DNA of 10,191 bases from an uncultured Bacillota bacterium (GCA_947383275.1 CANDCW010000082.1:1-10191), one strand, 5' to 3'. Positions 1 through 6,071 are shown, counted from the stretch's first letter. The notes: generated by a model from the sequence alone, not told the origin. Made by a program: numbers and translations.

Positions 1-50
1 TTTTTCAATCTTTTTGGAGGTAACTTTTCATTTTGTATCTCTTTTCATTA

Positions 51-82
51 TCCTTCTTATGGAAAGCTTTCCATAAGAAGGA
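51..82. repeat. Perfect 32-bp palindrome without a loop
   Basis: Bases 51-66 are the exact reverse complement of bases 67-82, with a HindIII-type AAGCTT at the centre (64-69). The symmetry ends abruptly on both sides. It lies between an AT-rich 50-base stretch with no recognisable gene and the point (about 83-86) where beta-galactosidase homology begins. There is no T-run that would make it a normal terminator. A loopless palindrome at a gene breakpoint could be a real inverted junction or a fold-back assembly error. The sequence is certain; its meaning is not. Confidence 0.85.
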
Positions 83-85
83 CAG

Positions 86-1109
86 TTCATCGGTTACGCT
101 GAGGACAGCTTTACCCCCTCCGACTTCGATCTGACCCCCTACCTCCGGGAAAAGGGCAACCGGTTGTGCGTGGAGGTGTACAAGCGGTCCAGCGCCGCCT
201 GGATTGAGGACCAGGACTTCTTCCGGTTCTCTGGTATCTTCCGCTCCGTGTTCCTCTACGCTAAGCCCGCCGTCCACTTGGCCGACCTGTGGCTCCAGGC
301 GGGGCTGGAAACGGACAACGCCACCGGGACCCTGTCCATTCGTCTGCTGCTGGAGGGGGAGGGGACGGTCCATTGCCGCGTCGCCCACCCGGAGCAGGGC
401 ACGCTGTTTGACAGCGGGCTGGAGCTGACCCCGGAGGACAAGTATCTGCGCAGCCAGCCCCTTCGCTTTGAGGAGGTCCTCCCTTGGGGCCACGGCCACC
501 CGGAGCTGTATACGGTGACGCTGACGCTGTCTGGAACGGACGGCGAGGTCTACGAGGTTGTCCCCTACCACATTGGCTTCCGGCGGTTTGAACTGAAAAA
601 CGGCCTGATGCTCCTCAACGGTAAACGTCCACTATCACGGCGGGCCAAACCGGCCGGGCCTGCCCCTGTTCGGCCTGCGCTTCGCTACGCCTCAGCCGGT
701 GGAGGAGGTGGAGTGGCTGGGACTGTCCGGGGAGACCTACCCAGACCGGAAAAAAGGCGGCGTCTTCGGCTGGCACCGGGAGACGCCCCATATCCCCGCC
801 TACCTGGTCCCCCAAGAGTGCGGCTGCCATGTGGACACCCATGCGGTGGTGCTGCGGAATGGGCGCTCCCGCCTGACCCTGGAAATGCTGGACCAGCCCT
901 TTGCCTTCTCCGCCCTCCCCTACACCCCACAGCAGCTGGAGCAGGCCGCCCACCGGGAGGAGCTGCCCGTCCCCGCCCGCACGGTGGTGACCCTCTGCGG
1001 GGCCATGCGGGGTATGGGCGGCATCGACAGCTGGGGCAGCGACGTGGAAGAAGAGGTCCGGATTCGCGCAGAAGAGGATCACAAAGTTTCATTCCAAATT
1101 TTACTATAG
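86..1109 (+). pseudogene. lacZ: Beta-galactosidase (GH2, LacZ type) remnant lacking the N-terminus and catalytic barrel
   Basis: Two pieces of a LacZ-type GH2 beta-galactosidase, an enzyme that hydrolyses lactose and is normally about 1000 residues. Piece 1 (86 to about 625) encodes the end of the sugar-binding jelly roll (motifs GYAEDSFTPSDFDLTPYL, then EDQDFFRFSGIFR) and the Ig-like domain 2, ending in LKNGLMLLNGKR, which normally leads into the TIM barrel. Piece 2 (about 621-1109, another frame) encodes the C-terminal domain 5 (VEEVEWLGL, ETYPDRK, PFAFSALPYTPQQLEQAAHR, GGIDSWGSDV) and reaches what looks like the natural stop, TAG at 1107. The barrel with both catalytic glutamates is missing, and the join changes frame, so no active enzyme is possible. 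There is no start codon or ribosome site in the right frame upstream. The family call is secure; the cause of the deletion is not known. Confidence 0.88.
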
Positions 1110-1134
1110 AGGAAGAAAGGTTTGCTATATGTAC

Positions 1135-1293
1135 TCAGGAGGCGTTGCTGAGGACCTTACCCACAAGCCGCGCATTTCTCTCCCGGCCAATCAACCGGGC
1201 GATCTGGCCGTAAGTGGCAACGCGGCCCTCAGGGATTTCCTCTACGACTGACAGGATTTTGTAGATCAGTCCCTCGGCTAAAACTGCACTCAT
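1135..1293 (-). pseudogene. Alkyltransferase-like (MGMT family) protein, N-terminal fragment
   Basis: The fragment encodes 52 residues from MSAVLAEGLIYKIL through IPEGRVATYGQIARLIG to LVGKVLSNAS and then stops. This is the DNA-binding helix-turn-helix start of small alkyltransferase-like/MGMT-family proteins of about 100 residues, which recognise O6-alkylguanine in DNA. The part that would carry the PCHRV-type active-site segment is missing. Removing one base near 1134 would extend the match by about three residues (EYI), so the break lies around 1110-1125, right after the lacZ stop. The ATG at 1293 is chosen because it follows the ogt stop by one base, suggesting translational coupling; an upstream in-frame ATG at 1323 lies inside ogt. 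The fragment is unlikely to be functional. Confidence 0.75.
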
Positions 1294-1294
1294 A

Positions 1295-1828
1295 TCACAA
1301 CGCCGTTCCCTTTGTGGGAACAAACAGCCCGGTCATATCCGCGCCCTCCAACTGTAAAAGACGCACTTTCTTGTCCACGCCGCCAGCGTAGCCGGTCAGA
1401 CTGCCGTTAGTTCCCACCACACGATGGCAGGGAACAATGATGGAAATTTCATTGTGTCCCACTGCGCCGCCCACCGCCTGGGCGGACATTCTGGACAGTC
1501 CCCGCTCCGCCGCGAGGCGCTTTGCGATGTTCCCATAGGTCGTTGTTTTTCCATAGGGGATTTGCCGCAGGATTTCCCACACGGAGAGCTGGAAGGGGGA
1601 CCCGATCATGTGGATGGGCGGCATGAAATCCGGCTCGTGGCCGGAGAAGTAAATATCCAGCCACCGCTTTACCACCGCGAACACCGGCATTTCCCGTTCC
1701 TCATGCTCCTTGTCCAGACCGAGGGTATAGAACTTTTCGCCCTCAAACCACAGCCCGGTCAGGCCGGCCTCATCACAGGCCAAAAGAATCTCCCCTACCG
1801 GGGATTGATAGACGCTGGTATACTGCAT
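1295..1828 (-). CDS. ogt: Methylated-DNA--[protein]-cysteine S-methyltransferase
   Basis: A suicide DNA-repair enzyme that moves the alkyl group from O6-alkylguanine onto its own cysteine. The 177-residue length fits the Ogt family. Residues 1-70 form the N-terminal RNase H-like domain. Residues 76-165 are the DNA-binding domain, with SPFQLSVWEILRQIPYGKTTTYG (a winged helix-turn-helix region), MSAQAVGGAVGHN and the active site PCHRVV at 133-138 (acceptor Cys134). The ATG at 1828 is preceded by AAGGAGG (1838-1844) at good spacing. It lies between the 3' tail of an alkA-type gene and a truncated alkyltransferase-like gene, which indicates a former alkylation-repair operon on the minus strand. 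It is the only intact member, and no disabling change is visible. Confidence 0.95.
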   Translation of the reverse strand: MQYTSVYQSPVGEILLACDEAGLTGLWFEGEKFYTLGLDKEHEEREMPVFAVVKRWLDIYFSGHEPDFMPPIHMIGSPFQLSVWEILRQIPYGKTTTYGNIAKRLAAERGLSRMSAQAVGGAVGHNEISIIVPCHRVVGTNGSLTGYAGGVDKKVRLLQLEGADMTGLFVPTKGTAL

Positions 1829-1847
1829 CCCGCTATTCCTCCTTAAA

Positions 1848-1889
1848 TCACAGGTTGACCACGGCGTAGCTGCGCCAGGGCCTCCACCG
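1848..1889 (-). pseudogene. DNA-3-methyladenine glycosylase (AlkA type), extreme C-terminal remnant
   Basis: Just upstream of the ogt ribosome site the minus strand encodes RWRPWRSYAVVNL followed by TGA. The WRPWRSYA-x-x-x-L pattern is typical of the very end of AlkA-type glycosylases (HhH-GPD fold), which remove alkylated bases; many relatives continue with Trp, so TGA may replace TGG. Nothing upstream of about 1890 on this strand continues the protein, so only some 13 codons remain. Its position before ogt matches the usual pairing of alkA and ogt. The match is short, so the call is moderate. Confidence 0.5.
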
Positions 1890-1969
1890 CCCTTTACAAA
1901 AGATTATCCCATGATGACGAGCGAGCCGGGGAGAGCGTGTCTATCGAGAATCAAGAGAACATTTGTCAA

Positions 1970-2002
1970 GGGGGGATTTCACCATAAAGATGAAATCCCC
2001 CC
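1970..2002 (-). terminator. Strong stem-loop downstream of the 300-residue gene
   Basis: GGGGGGATTTCA (1970-1981) pairs perfectly with 1991-2002 around a 9-base loop. On the minus strand it lies about 75 bases after the stop of the gene at 2077, where a terminator is expected. The following minus-strand tail begins TTGACAAATGTTC, so a clean U-tract is missing. Termination is therefore plausible but not certain. Confidence 0.45.
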
Positions 2003-2076
2003 GATAAACTGGAAAGCGTATTACTCCTCGTCAAAACTCGTTTTCTTGTGGAGCAGGATCATTTTCTGTAGAGCCA

Positions 2077-2979
2077 TCAGGCCAGAATATCCAACTGTTT
2101 ATAATCCTCGATTCTTTTCCCGACCTCCTCCCAGGTGAAACGGTCCCGGACAAACTCATAGTCGCTCCAGATACGCTCCAGTTCCGCCTTGATCTGGGGG
2201 ACTTCGTTCAGGTCTCTTGCCCCAGTGCGGACATAGTAGTCAGGCAGCAGGGCGCAGGCCACAATGCCGCTCTCGGCCTGGGGCAGCTCCTCCGCCCCCT
2301 GGCTCAGAGCGGCCAGCAGCCGCAGATGATTGTCGGTATAGCTGTTCAGCTCCTGTTCTACTCCAAACAGGCCGTTCAGGTCGAACAGCTGGAAGGGGGG
2401 CCTGCCTGGAACCTCAATCTCACCGCTGTAATAGACCAGCTTTCCGTTGAGTTCATAGAGTGCGTTGCACATATCCATCAAGCGTTGGTATGCCTCTTGA
2501 GAGGGTAAGGTCTGAAGGGAGCGAAACATCAAATCAACCGCCCAGTCCAGTTGGCCCAGCACCTCACAGTCTGGTAGTCTGGACAACTGCTCCCCCAGCC
2601 GCACCAGCCGGGCAATGGACAGCAAACCCCATGCCCGAACCTGGGGACCGCTCAGTTCCTTCGCCCTGGCCTCAATTTCGGCGGGAATGTCGTTGTAGAA
2701 CAGTCCGTCCTTATCCTCCAGCCGCCCAATACGGTCGGAGCAATCGTCCATCAGTTTCTCCCCCACCTTATCATAGATATTGTCATCAGCACTATAAATG
2801 GTGTCCGCCCGGTGGAGCCACAGCTGGGCTTCATGCAGGTTGCCCGCATCCATAGCGGCCACACCCAGTTCATAATAAGTTCTGGACACCCCAGCCCAGT
2901 CCTTTTTTCTCTGGAACTCAGCCAGCCGCTTCTCTGGGGCGTTATCCTCCTTTATCTTCTTTTTTCCAAATCCAAACAT
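2077..2979 (-). CDS. Hypothetical protein, 300 residues, helical/TPR-like N-terminal half
   Basis: I do not recognise this family. The predicted protein is soluble and acidic, with no signal peptide or membrane segment. It begins MFGFGKKKIKED, a short basic tail, followed by amphipathic helices. Residues 33-63 (YYELGVAAMDAGNLHEAQLWL) resemble one tetratricopeptide-like repeat. The rest is helical, with an aromatic C-terminal stretch. The ATG at 2979 is preferred over one 13 codons upstream because AGGAGA lies 8 bases before it. A near-consensus promoter sits about 120 bases upstream and a stem-loop follows, so it is probably a single-gene transcript. A cytoplasmic scaffold or partner-binding role is only a guess from the helical repeats. 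Confidence 0.75.
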   Translation of the reverse strand: MFGFGKKKIKEDNAPEKRLAEFQRKKDWAGVSRTYYELGVAAMDAGNLHEAQLWLHRADTIYSADDNIYDKVGEKLMDDCSDRIGRLEDKDGLFYNDIPAEIEARAKELSGPQVRAWGLLSIARLVRLGEQLSRLPDCEVLGQLDWAVDLMFRSLQTLPSQEAYQRLMDMCNALYELNGKLVYYSGEIEVPGRPPFQLFDLNGLFGVEQELNSYTDNHLRLLAALSQGAEELPQAESGIVACALLPDYYVRTGARDLNEVPQIKAELERIWSDYEFVRDRFTWEEVGKRIEDYKQLDILA

Positions 2980-3101
2980 AAAAATCATCTCCTGTTGTAT
3001 TTTGCTAACACGAAACAATCATGCTATTCTTATATTCTTTAATTTACTTTTCTTTCTATAAATTCCCAGAAAATTCCGATTTGTCGAATTGACACGGGCA
3101 A

Positions 3102-3130
3102 AGTATAACACCGGTGCGGGCGATAGTCAA
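3102..3130 (-). promoter_or_regulatory. Sigma-A promoter for the 300-residue gene
   Basis: On the minus strand TTGACT (3125-3130) and TATACT (3102-3107) are separated by exactly 17 bases, each one mismatch from the sigma-A consensus. The predicted start near 3095 would give a leader of about 115 bases before the ATG at 2979. No operator is obvious. Confidence 0.65.
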
Positions 3131-3564
3131 CCTTTGTCTTTGGACGCTGATAATAGTAGTAGCAAGCAATGCCCCGGTATATACCCAGCACAGCTTGTTG
3201 GGGGCCAATGCCCCACCCCCCCAGTGCACCGGCGCAGCTCCACCCGATGCACAAGCCGCCGTTGGCGTCTGCTGGCCTGTCCATACTGGGCAGGAAAGGA
3301 ACGTCCGGCGGGAGCCGCCCCCGGAGGGCGCACGGCTGCCGTCAGGCAGTACCACCATCGCGCCCAGGCCGGTGGGGGGTAAGTGCGCTCTTAGCAGAGG
3401 GCCTATAAAGAGAACGGAGCGCCCAGGTCATCCCCGGACGCTCCCGCTTCGGTTCTCTCCTGCTGGTCAATCACCGCCCCTCCAGCCTGTGCCATTCTGC
3501 CACAAATGAACCGCAGTCAATGCAATGTAGTGGCTTGGTGAAACCACCCTTTATACATTACATC
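3131..3564. other. Gene-free GC-rich interval
   Basis: No gene is convincing here. Open frames on both strands are GC-rich, overlap one another, lack ribosome sites and show no motif I know. On the minus strand a start-less frame just past nifU reads PLHCIDCGSFVAEWH (about 3492-3536), a CxxC pair that might be a zinc-ribbon remnant, but this is weak. The interval also holds the 3409-3458 stem. It may contain remnants of lost genes, as the flanking regions do. Confidence 0.4.
3409..3458 (-). terminator. Possible terminator after nifSU
   Basis: AGAGAAC (3409-3415) pairs with GTTCTCT (3452-3458), and inside it GGAGCG (3416-3421) pairs with CGCTCC (3438-3443), so a long, interrupted hairpin can form. 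Read on the minus strand, the tail after the stem is TTATAGG, weakly T-rich. It lies about 107 bases beyond the nifU stop and would end the nifS-nifU transcript. The interrupted stem and poor U-tract keep confidence low. Confidence 0.35.
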
Positions 3565-3978
3565 TCAGGAGCCGCAGGCCGGGAAATCCTTCGGGTCGTA
3601 GGCAATGCCCTGCCGGTCATAATAGTTCTTCACCGCCGCCTGGATGGCCTCCTCCGCCAGAACAGAGCAATGCAGCTTGTGGGCGGGCAGGCCGTCCAGC
3701 GCCTCGGTGACCGCCTGGTTAGTGAGCTTCAGCGCTTCCGAGAGGGGCTTGCCGCGGATCATCTCAGTAGCCATGGAGCTGGACGCAATGGCGGAGCCGC
3801 AGCCGAAGGTTTCAAACTTCACATCTGAGACGATATCGTCCTCAATTTTAAGGTAGATCTTCATAATATCCCCGCAGACCGCGTTGCCTACCTCACCTAC
3901 GCCGTCCGCATCCTCAATCACCCCCACATTCCGGGGATTCCGGAAGTGGTCCATTACCTTTTCACTGTAAAGCGCCAT
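3565..3978 (-). CDS. nifU: Iron-sulfur cluster assembly scaffold, NifU/IscU-like
   Basis: A scaffold on which Fe-S clusters are built from iron and the sulfur delivered by the cysteine desulfurase encoded just upstream. At 137 residues it is the usual length of the short, IscU-like NifU form without ferredoxin or C-terminal domains. The three ligand cysteines are present: Cys35 in NAVCGD with the neighbouring Asp37, Cys60 in FGCGSAIASSS, and Cys104 in HCSVLAEEAI. The ATG at 3978 is chosen over the in-frame TTG two codons earlier because GAGGAGG lies 7 bases before it. Only 12 bases separate it from the nifS stop, so the two are surely co-transcribed. An extra cysteine near the C-terminus (Cys135) is not part of the core motif. 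Confidence 0.95.
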   Translation of the reverse strand: MALYSEKVMDHFRNPRNVGVIEDADGVGEVGNAVCGDIMKIYLKIEDDIVSDVKFETFGCGSAIASSSMATEMIRGKPLSEALKLTNQAVTEALDGLPAHKLHCSVLAEEAIQAAVKNYYDRQGIAYDPKDFPACGS

Positions 3979-3990
3979 ATCCAAGCCTCC

Positions 3991-5175
3991 TCACAAAACA
4001 AATTCTTTCTGTCCGCTGACCTTATCCTTCCACAGCGGGGACATATTGCGCAGATAGCCCACGATTTCCGGAACCGCCTTCAAAATAGCGTCTACGTCAG
4101 CCTCGGTGTTTTTCTCACAGAGGGATAGCCGCAGCGAGCCGTGGGCCACCTCGTGGGGCCGGCCGATGGCCAGCAGGACGTGGCTGGGCTCCAGGGAGCC
4201 AGAGGTACAAGCGGAGCCGGAGGAGGCGCAGATGCCCCGGTCGTCCAGCAGCAGAAGCAGACTCTCCCCCTCAATGCCCTCAAAGCAGAAGTTCACATTG
4301 CCGGGGAGGCGGTTTATAGGGTCCCCATTGAGAACGGCGTGGGGGATTTTGGAGAGCCCTCCAATGAGCAAATCCCGCAGGGCGGAGACTTTGACGGTAT
4401 TCACGTCCATATGAGTGCAGGACTCCTCGAGCGCTGCCGCCATACCCACGATGGCTGGGACGTTCTCCGTCCCCGCCCGCTTGCCTCGTTCCTGGGCGCC
4501 GCCCTCAATGAGGTTGGACAGCGGTATCCCCTGGCGGGCATAGAGTGCGCCGACCCCCTTGGGACCGTGGAATTTGTGGGCGGAGAGGGACAGCAGATCG
4601 ATGTTCTGTGCTTTTACATCAATGGGCAGGTGGCCCGCCGCCTGCACCGCGTCGGTGTGGAACAGGACGCCACGCTCCCGGCACACCGCGCCGGTCTCGG
4701 GGATGGGCAGGACGGAGCCGATCTCGTTGTTGGCGTACATGATGGTCACCAGGGCGGTGTCATCACGGATAGCTTCCGCTACCTGGCTCGCCGTGACAGT
4801 CCCCAGCGGACCCACCGGGAGCAGTTCCACCTCAAAGCCATTACTCTCCAGCTTTTTCAGGGTGTGCAGGACGGCGTGGTGCTCAAAGGTGGTGGAGATG
4901 ATGTGGCGCTTCCCTTGACGGGCACCCAGCAGGGCGGCGGAGCGGATGGCCTGGTTGTCCGCCTCGCTGCCTCCGGAGGTAAAGGTGATCTCCTTAGAGG
5001 AGGCCCCAATACAAGCGGCGATCCGCTCCCGGGCCTCCTCCAAAGCCTCCTTGGCCCGCTGGCCCAGCCCGTACAAGCTGGAGGGATTACCCCAGGTCTC
5101 TTCCATGCAGTTCAGCATGGCGTTAATGGCAGCCCCGCTCATTTTTGTGGTAGCTGCATTGTCCGCATAAATCAT
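3991..5175 (-). CDS. nifS: Cysteine desulfurase, NifS/IscS family
   Basis: A PLP-dependent enzyme that converts cysteine to alanine and passes the sulfur to the scaffold protein. The 394 residues match class I IscS/NifS enzymes. Visible motifs are MIYADNAATT at the start, the phosphate-binding TSGGSEADN (66-74), His99-His100 stacking on PLP, HTDAVQAAG (173-181), the PLP lysine Lys201 in SAHKFHGPKG, ERGKRAGTENV (229-239) and the catalytic cysteine Cys323 in SSGSACTSGS, on the longer mobile loop typical of class I. The start at 5175 has AAAGGA 8 bases upstream; the open frame extends further only because it runs into the cysK remnant. Normally cysK lies before it in the same operon; here only a cysK fragment remains. 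Confidence 0.96.
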   Translation of the reverse strand: MIYADNAATTKMSGAAINAMLNCMEETWGNPSSLYGLGQRAKEALEEARERIAACIGASSKEITFTSGGSEADNQAIRSAALLGARQGKRHIISTTFEHHAVLHTLKKLESNGFEVELLPVGPLGTVTASQVAEAIRDDTALVTIMYANNEIGSVLPIPETGAVCRERGVLFHTDAVQAAGHLPIDVKAQNIDLLSLSAHKFHGPKGVGALYARQGIPLSNLIEGGAQERGKRAGTENVPAIVGMAAALEESCTHMDVNTVKVSALRDLLIGGLSKIPHAVLNGDPINRLPGNVNFCFEGIEGESLLLLLDDRGICASSGSACTSGSLEPSHVLLAIGRPHEVAHGSLRLSLCEKNTEADVDAILKAVPEIVGYLRNMSPLWKDKVSGQKEFVL

Positions 5176-5204
5176 AATAAAATCCTTTCTGAACAGAAAC
5201 ATGC

Positions 5205-5461
5205 CGGTGCCAACGCCGGCCACCGAGGCCAGCCCGATCCCGGGTATTGCCGGAGATAGGCTCAATGATGGTGGAACCGGGCTTCAACTTCCCACTGACC
5301 TCGGCTTCGTCGATTATGGCCTTGGCAATGCGGTCCTTGACCGACCCGGCGGGGTTGAAGTATTCCAGCTTGGCCAGGATGTGGGCCTTCAGTCCTGCTT
5401 CCTCCTCAATATGGGTCAGCTCCAGCAGGGGTGTTTTGCCGATCAGCTGGTCGATGTCCGC
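5205..5461 (-). pseudogene. cysK: Cysteine synthase A, frameshifted N-terminal fragment
   Basis: CysK makes cysteine from O-acetylserine and sulfide using PLP. The N-terminal part is clear: ADIDQLIGKTPLLELTHIE, then LEYFNPAGSVKDRIAKAII, with the PLP lysine in SVKDR, then PGSTIIEPISGNT. Near 5238-5244 an extra C in a CCCGGG tract shifts the frame; the next frame continues as GIGLASVAG before homology ends around 5205. About 80 of some 310 residues remain. The usual TSGNTG loop reads ISGNTG, an added substitution at a substrate-binding position. The 5' end is fused out of frame to an ECF transporter gene near 5454-5461, and the start codon is lost. The fragment cannot supply cysteine synthase, though it sits exactly where cysK belongs before nifS. 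Confidence 0.85.
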
Positions 5462-5573
5462 CCGGAACCGGCATTCCAAAGGAGCTGAGGGCGATATTCA
5501 TCGCCATGAAAACAGCGGTTACGGCCAGCCAGTGCACAGGGGCGCGCCGGCGCAGATATCCAGCTTTCTCCAT
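5454..5573 (-). pseudogene. ECF transporter S component, N-terminal fragment
   Basis: The minus strand encodes MEKAGYLRRRAPVHWLAV followed by TAVFMAMNIALSSFGMPVPGGH. The last part resembles the first membrane helix and following loop of ECF-type vitamin or substrate-binding S components, where IALSSFG-x-PVPGGH is a familiar beginning. The ATG at 5573 has a good AAGGAG site 8 bases upstream and lies just behind a strong promoter. Homology stops at 5454-5463, where GGGCGGACAT belongs equally well to this gene (PGGH) and to cysK (ADI), after which the frame runs only 16 more codons to a stop at 5406. About 40 of some 180 residues remain. The substrate cannot be told. The S-component call is from motif memory, hence moderate. 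Confidence 0.6.
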
Positions 5574-5603
5574 TCGAAAAGTCTCCTTTTTTGAAGTACT
5601 GCC

Positions 5604-5632
5604 ACTATATACCGATATACCCACTTTGTCAA
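5604..5632 (-). promoter_or_regulatory. Strong sigma-A promoter for the ECF/cysK/nifS/nifU transcript
   Basis: On the minus strand a perfect -35 TTGACA (5627-5632) is separated by 17 bases from TATAGT (5604-5609), one mismatch from consensus. The start would fall near 5597, about 24 bases before the ECF start codon. As nothing resembling a terminator separates it from nifS, it probably still drives nifSU through the cysK remnant. Confidence 0.75.
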
Positions 5633-5641
5633 TGGGATTAT
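5617..5641. promoter_or_regulatory. Candidate Rrf2-type operator over the -35 box
   Basis: ATACCCA (5617-5623) and TGGGATTAT (5633-5641) form an imperfect dyad, CCCA-N9-TGGG, overlapping the -35 element and spacer of the nifSU-side promoter. It lies in the divergent region shared with the Rrf2-family gene. Rrf2 regulators such as IscR and CymR bind short AT-flanked dyads of this size and often control adjacent cysK/nifS genes. The assignment rests on position and weak symmetry. Confidence 0.35.
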
Positions 5642-5673
5642 ACAAATTCCCTGAAATCCTATTAACCTTGTGG

Positions 5674-5679
5674 TATGAT
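5674..5679 (+). promoter_or_regulatory. Extended -10 promoter for the Rrf2 gene
   Basis: TATGAT (5674-5679) is preceded by TGG, giving an extended -10 box; the -35 region is poor. A second -10-like TATAAT at 5684-5689 lies very close to the ribosome site GGGAGGGAG (5690-5698), which would leave almost no leader. The first is preferred, with a start near 5686 and an 18-base leader. Confidence 0.4.
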
Positions 5680-5703
5680 GGGGTATAATGGGAGGGAGTT
5701 TTT

Positions 5704-5988
5704 ATGATGATTTCCACAAAGGGGCGGTACGCACTGCGATTTCTGATCGATGTTGCGGAGAATCAGAGTGACGGATTTGTGCCCCTGAAGGATGTGGCCG
5801 CCCGTCAGGAGATTTCGGAGAAATATCTGGAGATCGTGGTGAAAGAGCTGGTAAAGGGCGGGCTGCTTGACGCATTAAGAGGGAAGGGCGGCGGCTACCG
5901 GTTAAACAGGCCTCCGGAGGAGTACAGTGTAAAGGCCATGATTGAGCGGATGGAGGGACCGCTTGCCCCTGTCGCCTGCCTGGAGTAG
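5704..5988 (+). CDS. Rrf2-family transcriptional regulator, C-terminally truncated
   Basis: Rrf2 proteins (IscR, CymR, NsrR) bind DNA through an N-terminal winged helix and usually sense Fe-S status, cysteine or NO through C-terminal elements. Residues 1-80 look complete: MMISTKGRYALRFLIDVA, the recognition helix region ISEKYLEIVVKELVKGG, and the wing LRGKGGGYRLNRPPEEYSV. It then reads GPLAPVACLE and stops at 94 residues, whereas the family is typically 130-160. Cys92 matches the first of three cluster cysteines; the other two and the dimerisation helix are absent. The break abuts a purF fragment on the other strand. It starts divergently from the cysK/nifS/nifU side, the classical place for its regulator. 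It could be a pseudogene or a cluster-less DNA binder; loss of most of the dimerisation helix favours pseudogene. Confidence 0.8.
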   Translation: MMISTKGRYALRFLIDVAENQSDGFVPLKDVAARQEISEKYLEIVVKELVKGGLLDALRGKGGGYRLNRPPEEYSVKAMIERMEGPLAPVACLE

Positions 5989-5989
5989 G

Positions 5990-6051
5990 CCCACGTCCAC
6001 AGGCCGGGGGCTGATTACGCTAAAGACGCCGCACTCCTCATGAATACTCAT
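5990..6051 (-). pseudogene. purF: Amidophosphoribosyltransferase, N-terminal fragment
   Basis: The minus strand reads MSIHEECGVFSVISPRPVDVG from an ATG at 6049-6051, with GAGGT six bases before it. HEECGVFG is the characteristic start of PurF, the first enzyme of purine synthesis, whose processed N-terminal cysteine is the glutamine-amide nucleophile. The conserved Gly after Phe is Ser here. After about 21 codons the sequence becomes the complement of the Rrf2 gene end, so over 95% of the roughly 470-residue enzyme is missing. The fragment lies directly behind the minus-strand leader/terminator element and may have been controlled by it. The match is short but distinctive. Confidence 0.65.
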
Positions 6052-6071
6052 CGCGATACCTCATTTGTGAT

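Noticed and set aside
5..571. Minus-strand open frame opposite the lacZ remnant
   Set aside because: It is the complement of clear beta-galactosidase sequence and crosses the palindrome; no motif or start signal.
2021..2077. 18-codon ORF (MALQKMILLHKKTSFDEE) overlapping the stop of the 300-residue gene as TGATG
   Set aside because: Coupled overlap is suggestive, but there is no supporting ribosome site or homology; a chance frame is as likely.
3089..3509. Overlapping GC-rich frames between the 300-residue gene and nifU
   Set aside because: Several frames on both strands are open at once, none has a ribosome site or recognisable motif, and composition alone explains them.
4141..5259. Long plus-strand open frame (372 codons) opposite nifS
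   Set aside because: It is antisense to an unmistakable nifS with all catalytic motifs; high GC in nifS keeps the opposite frame open, and it shows no domain or ribosome site.
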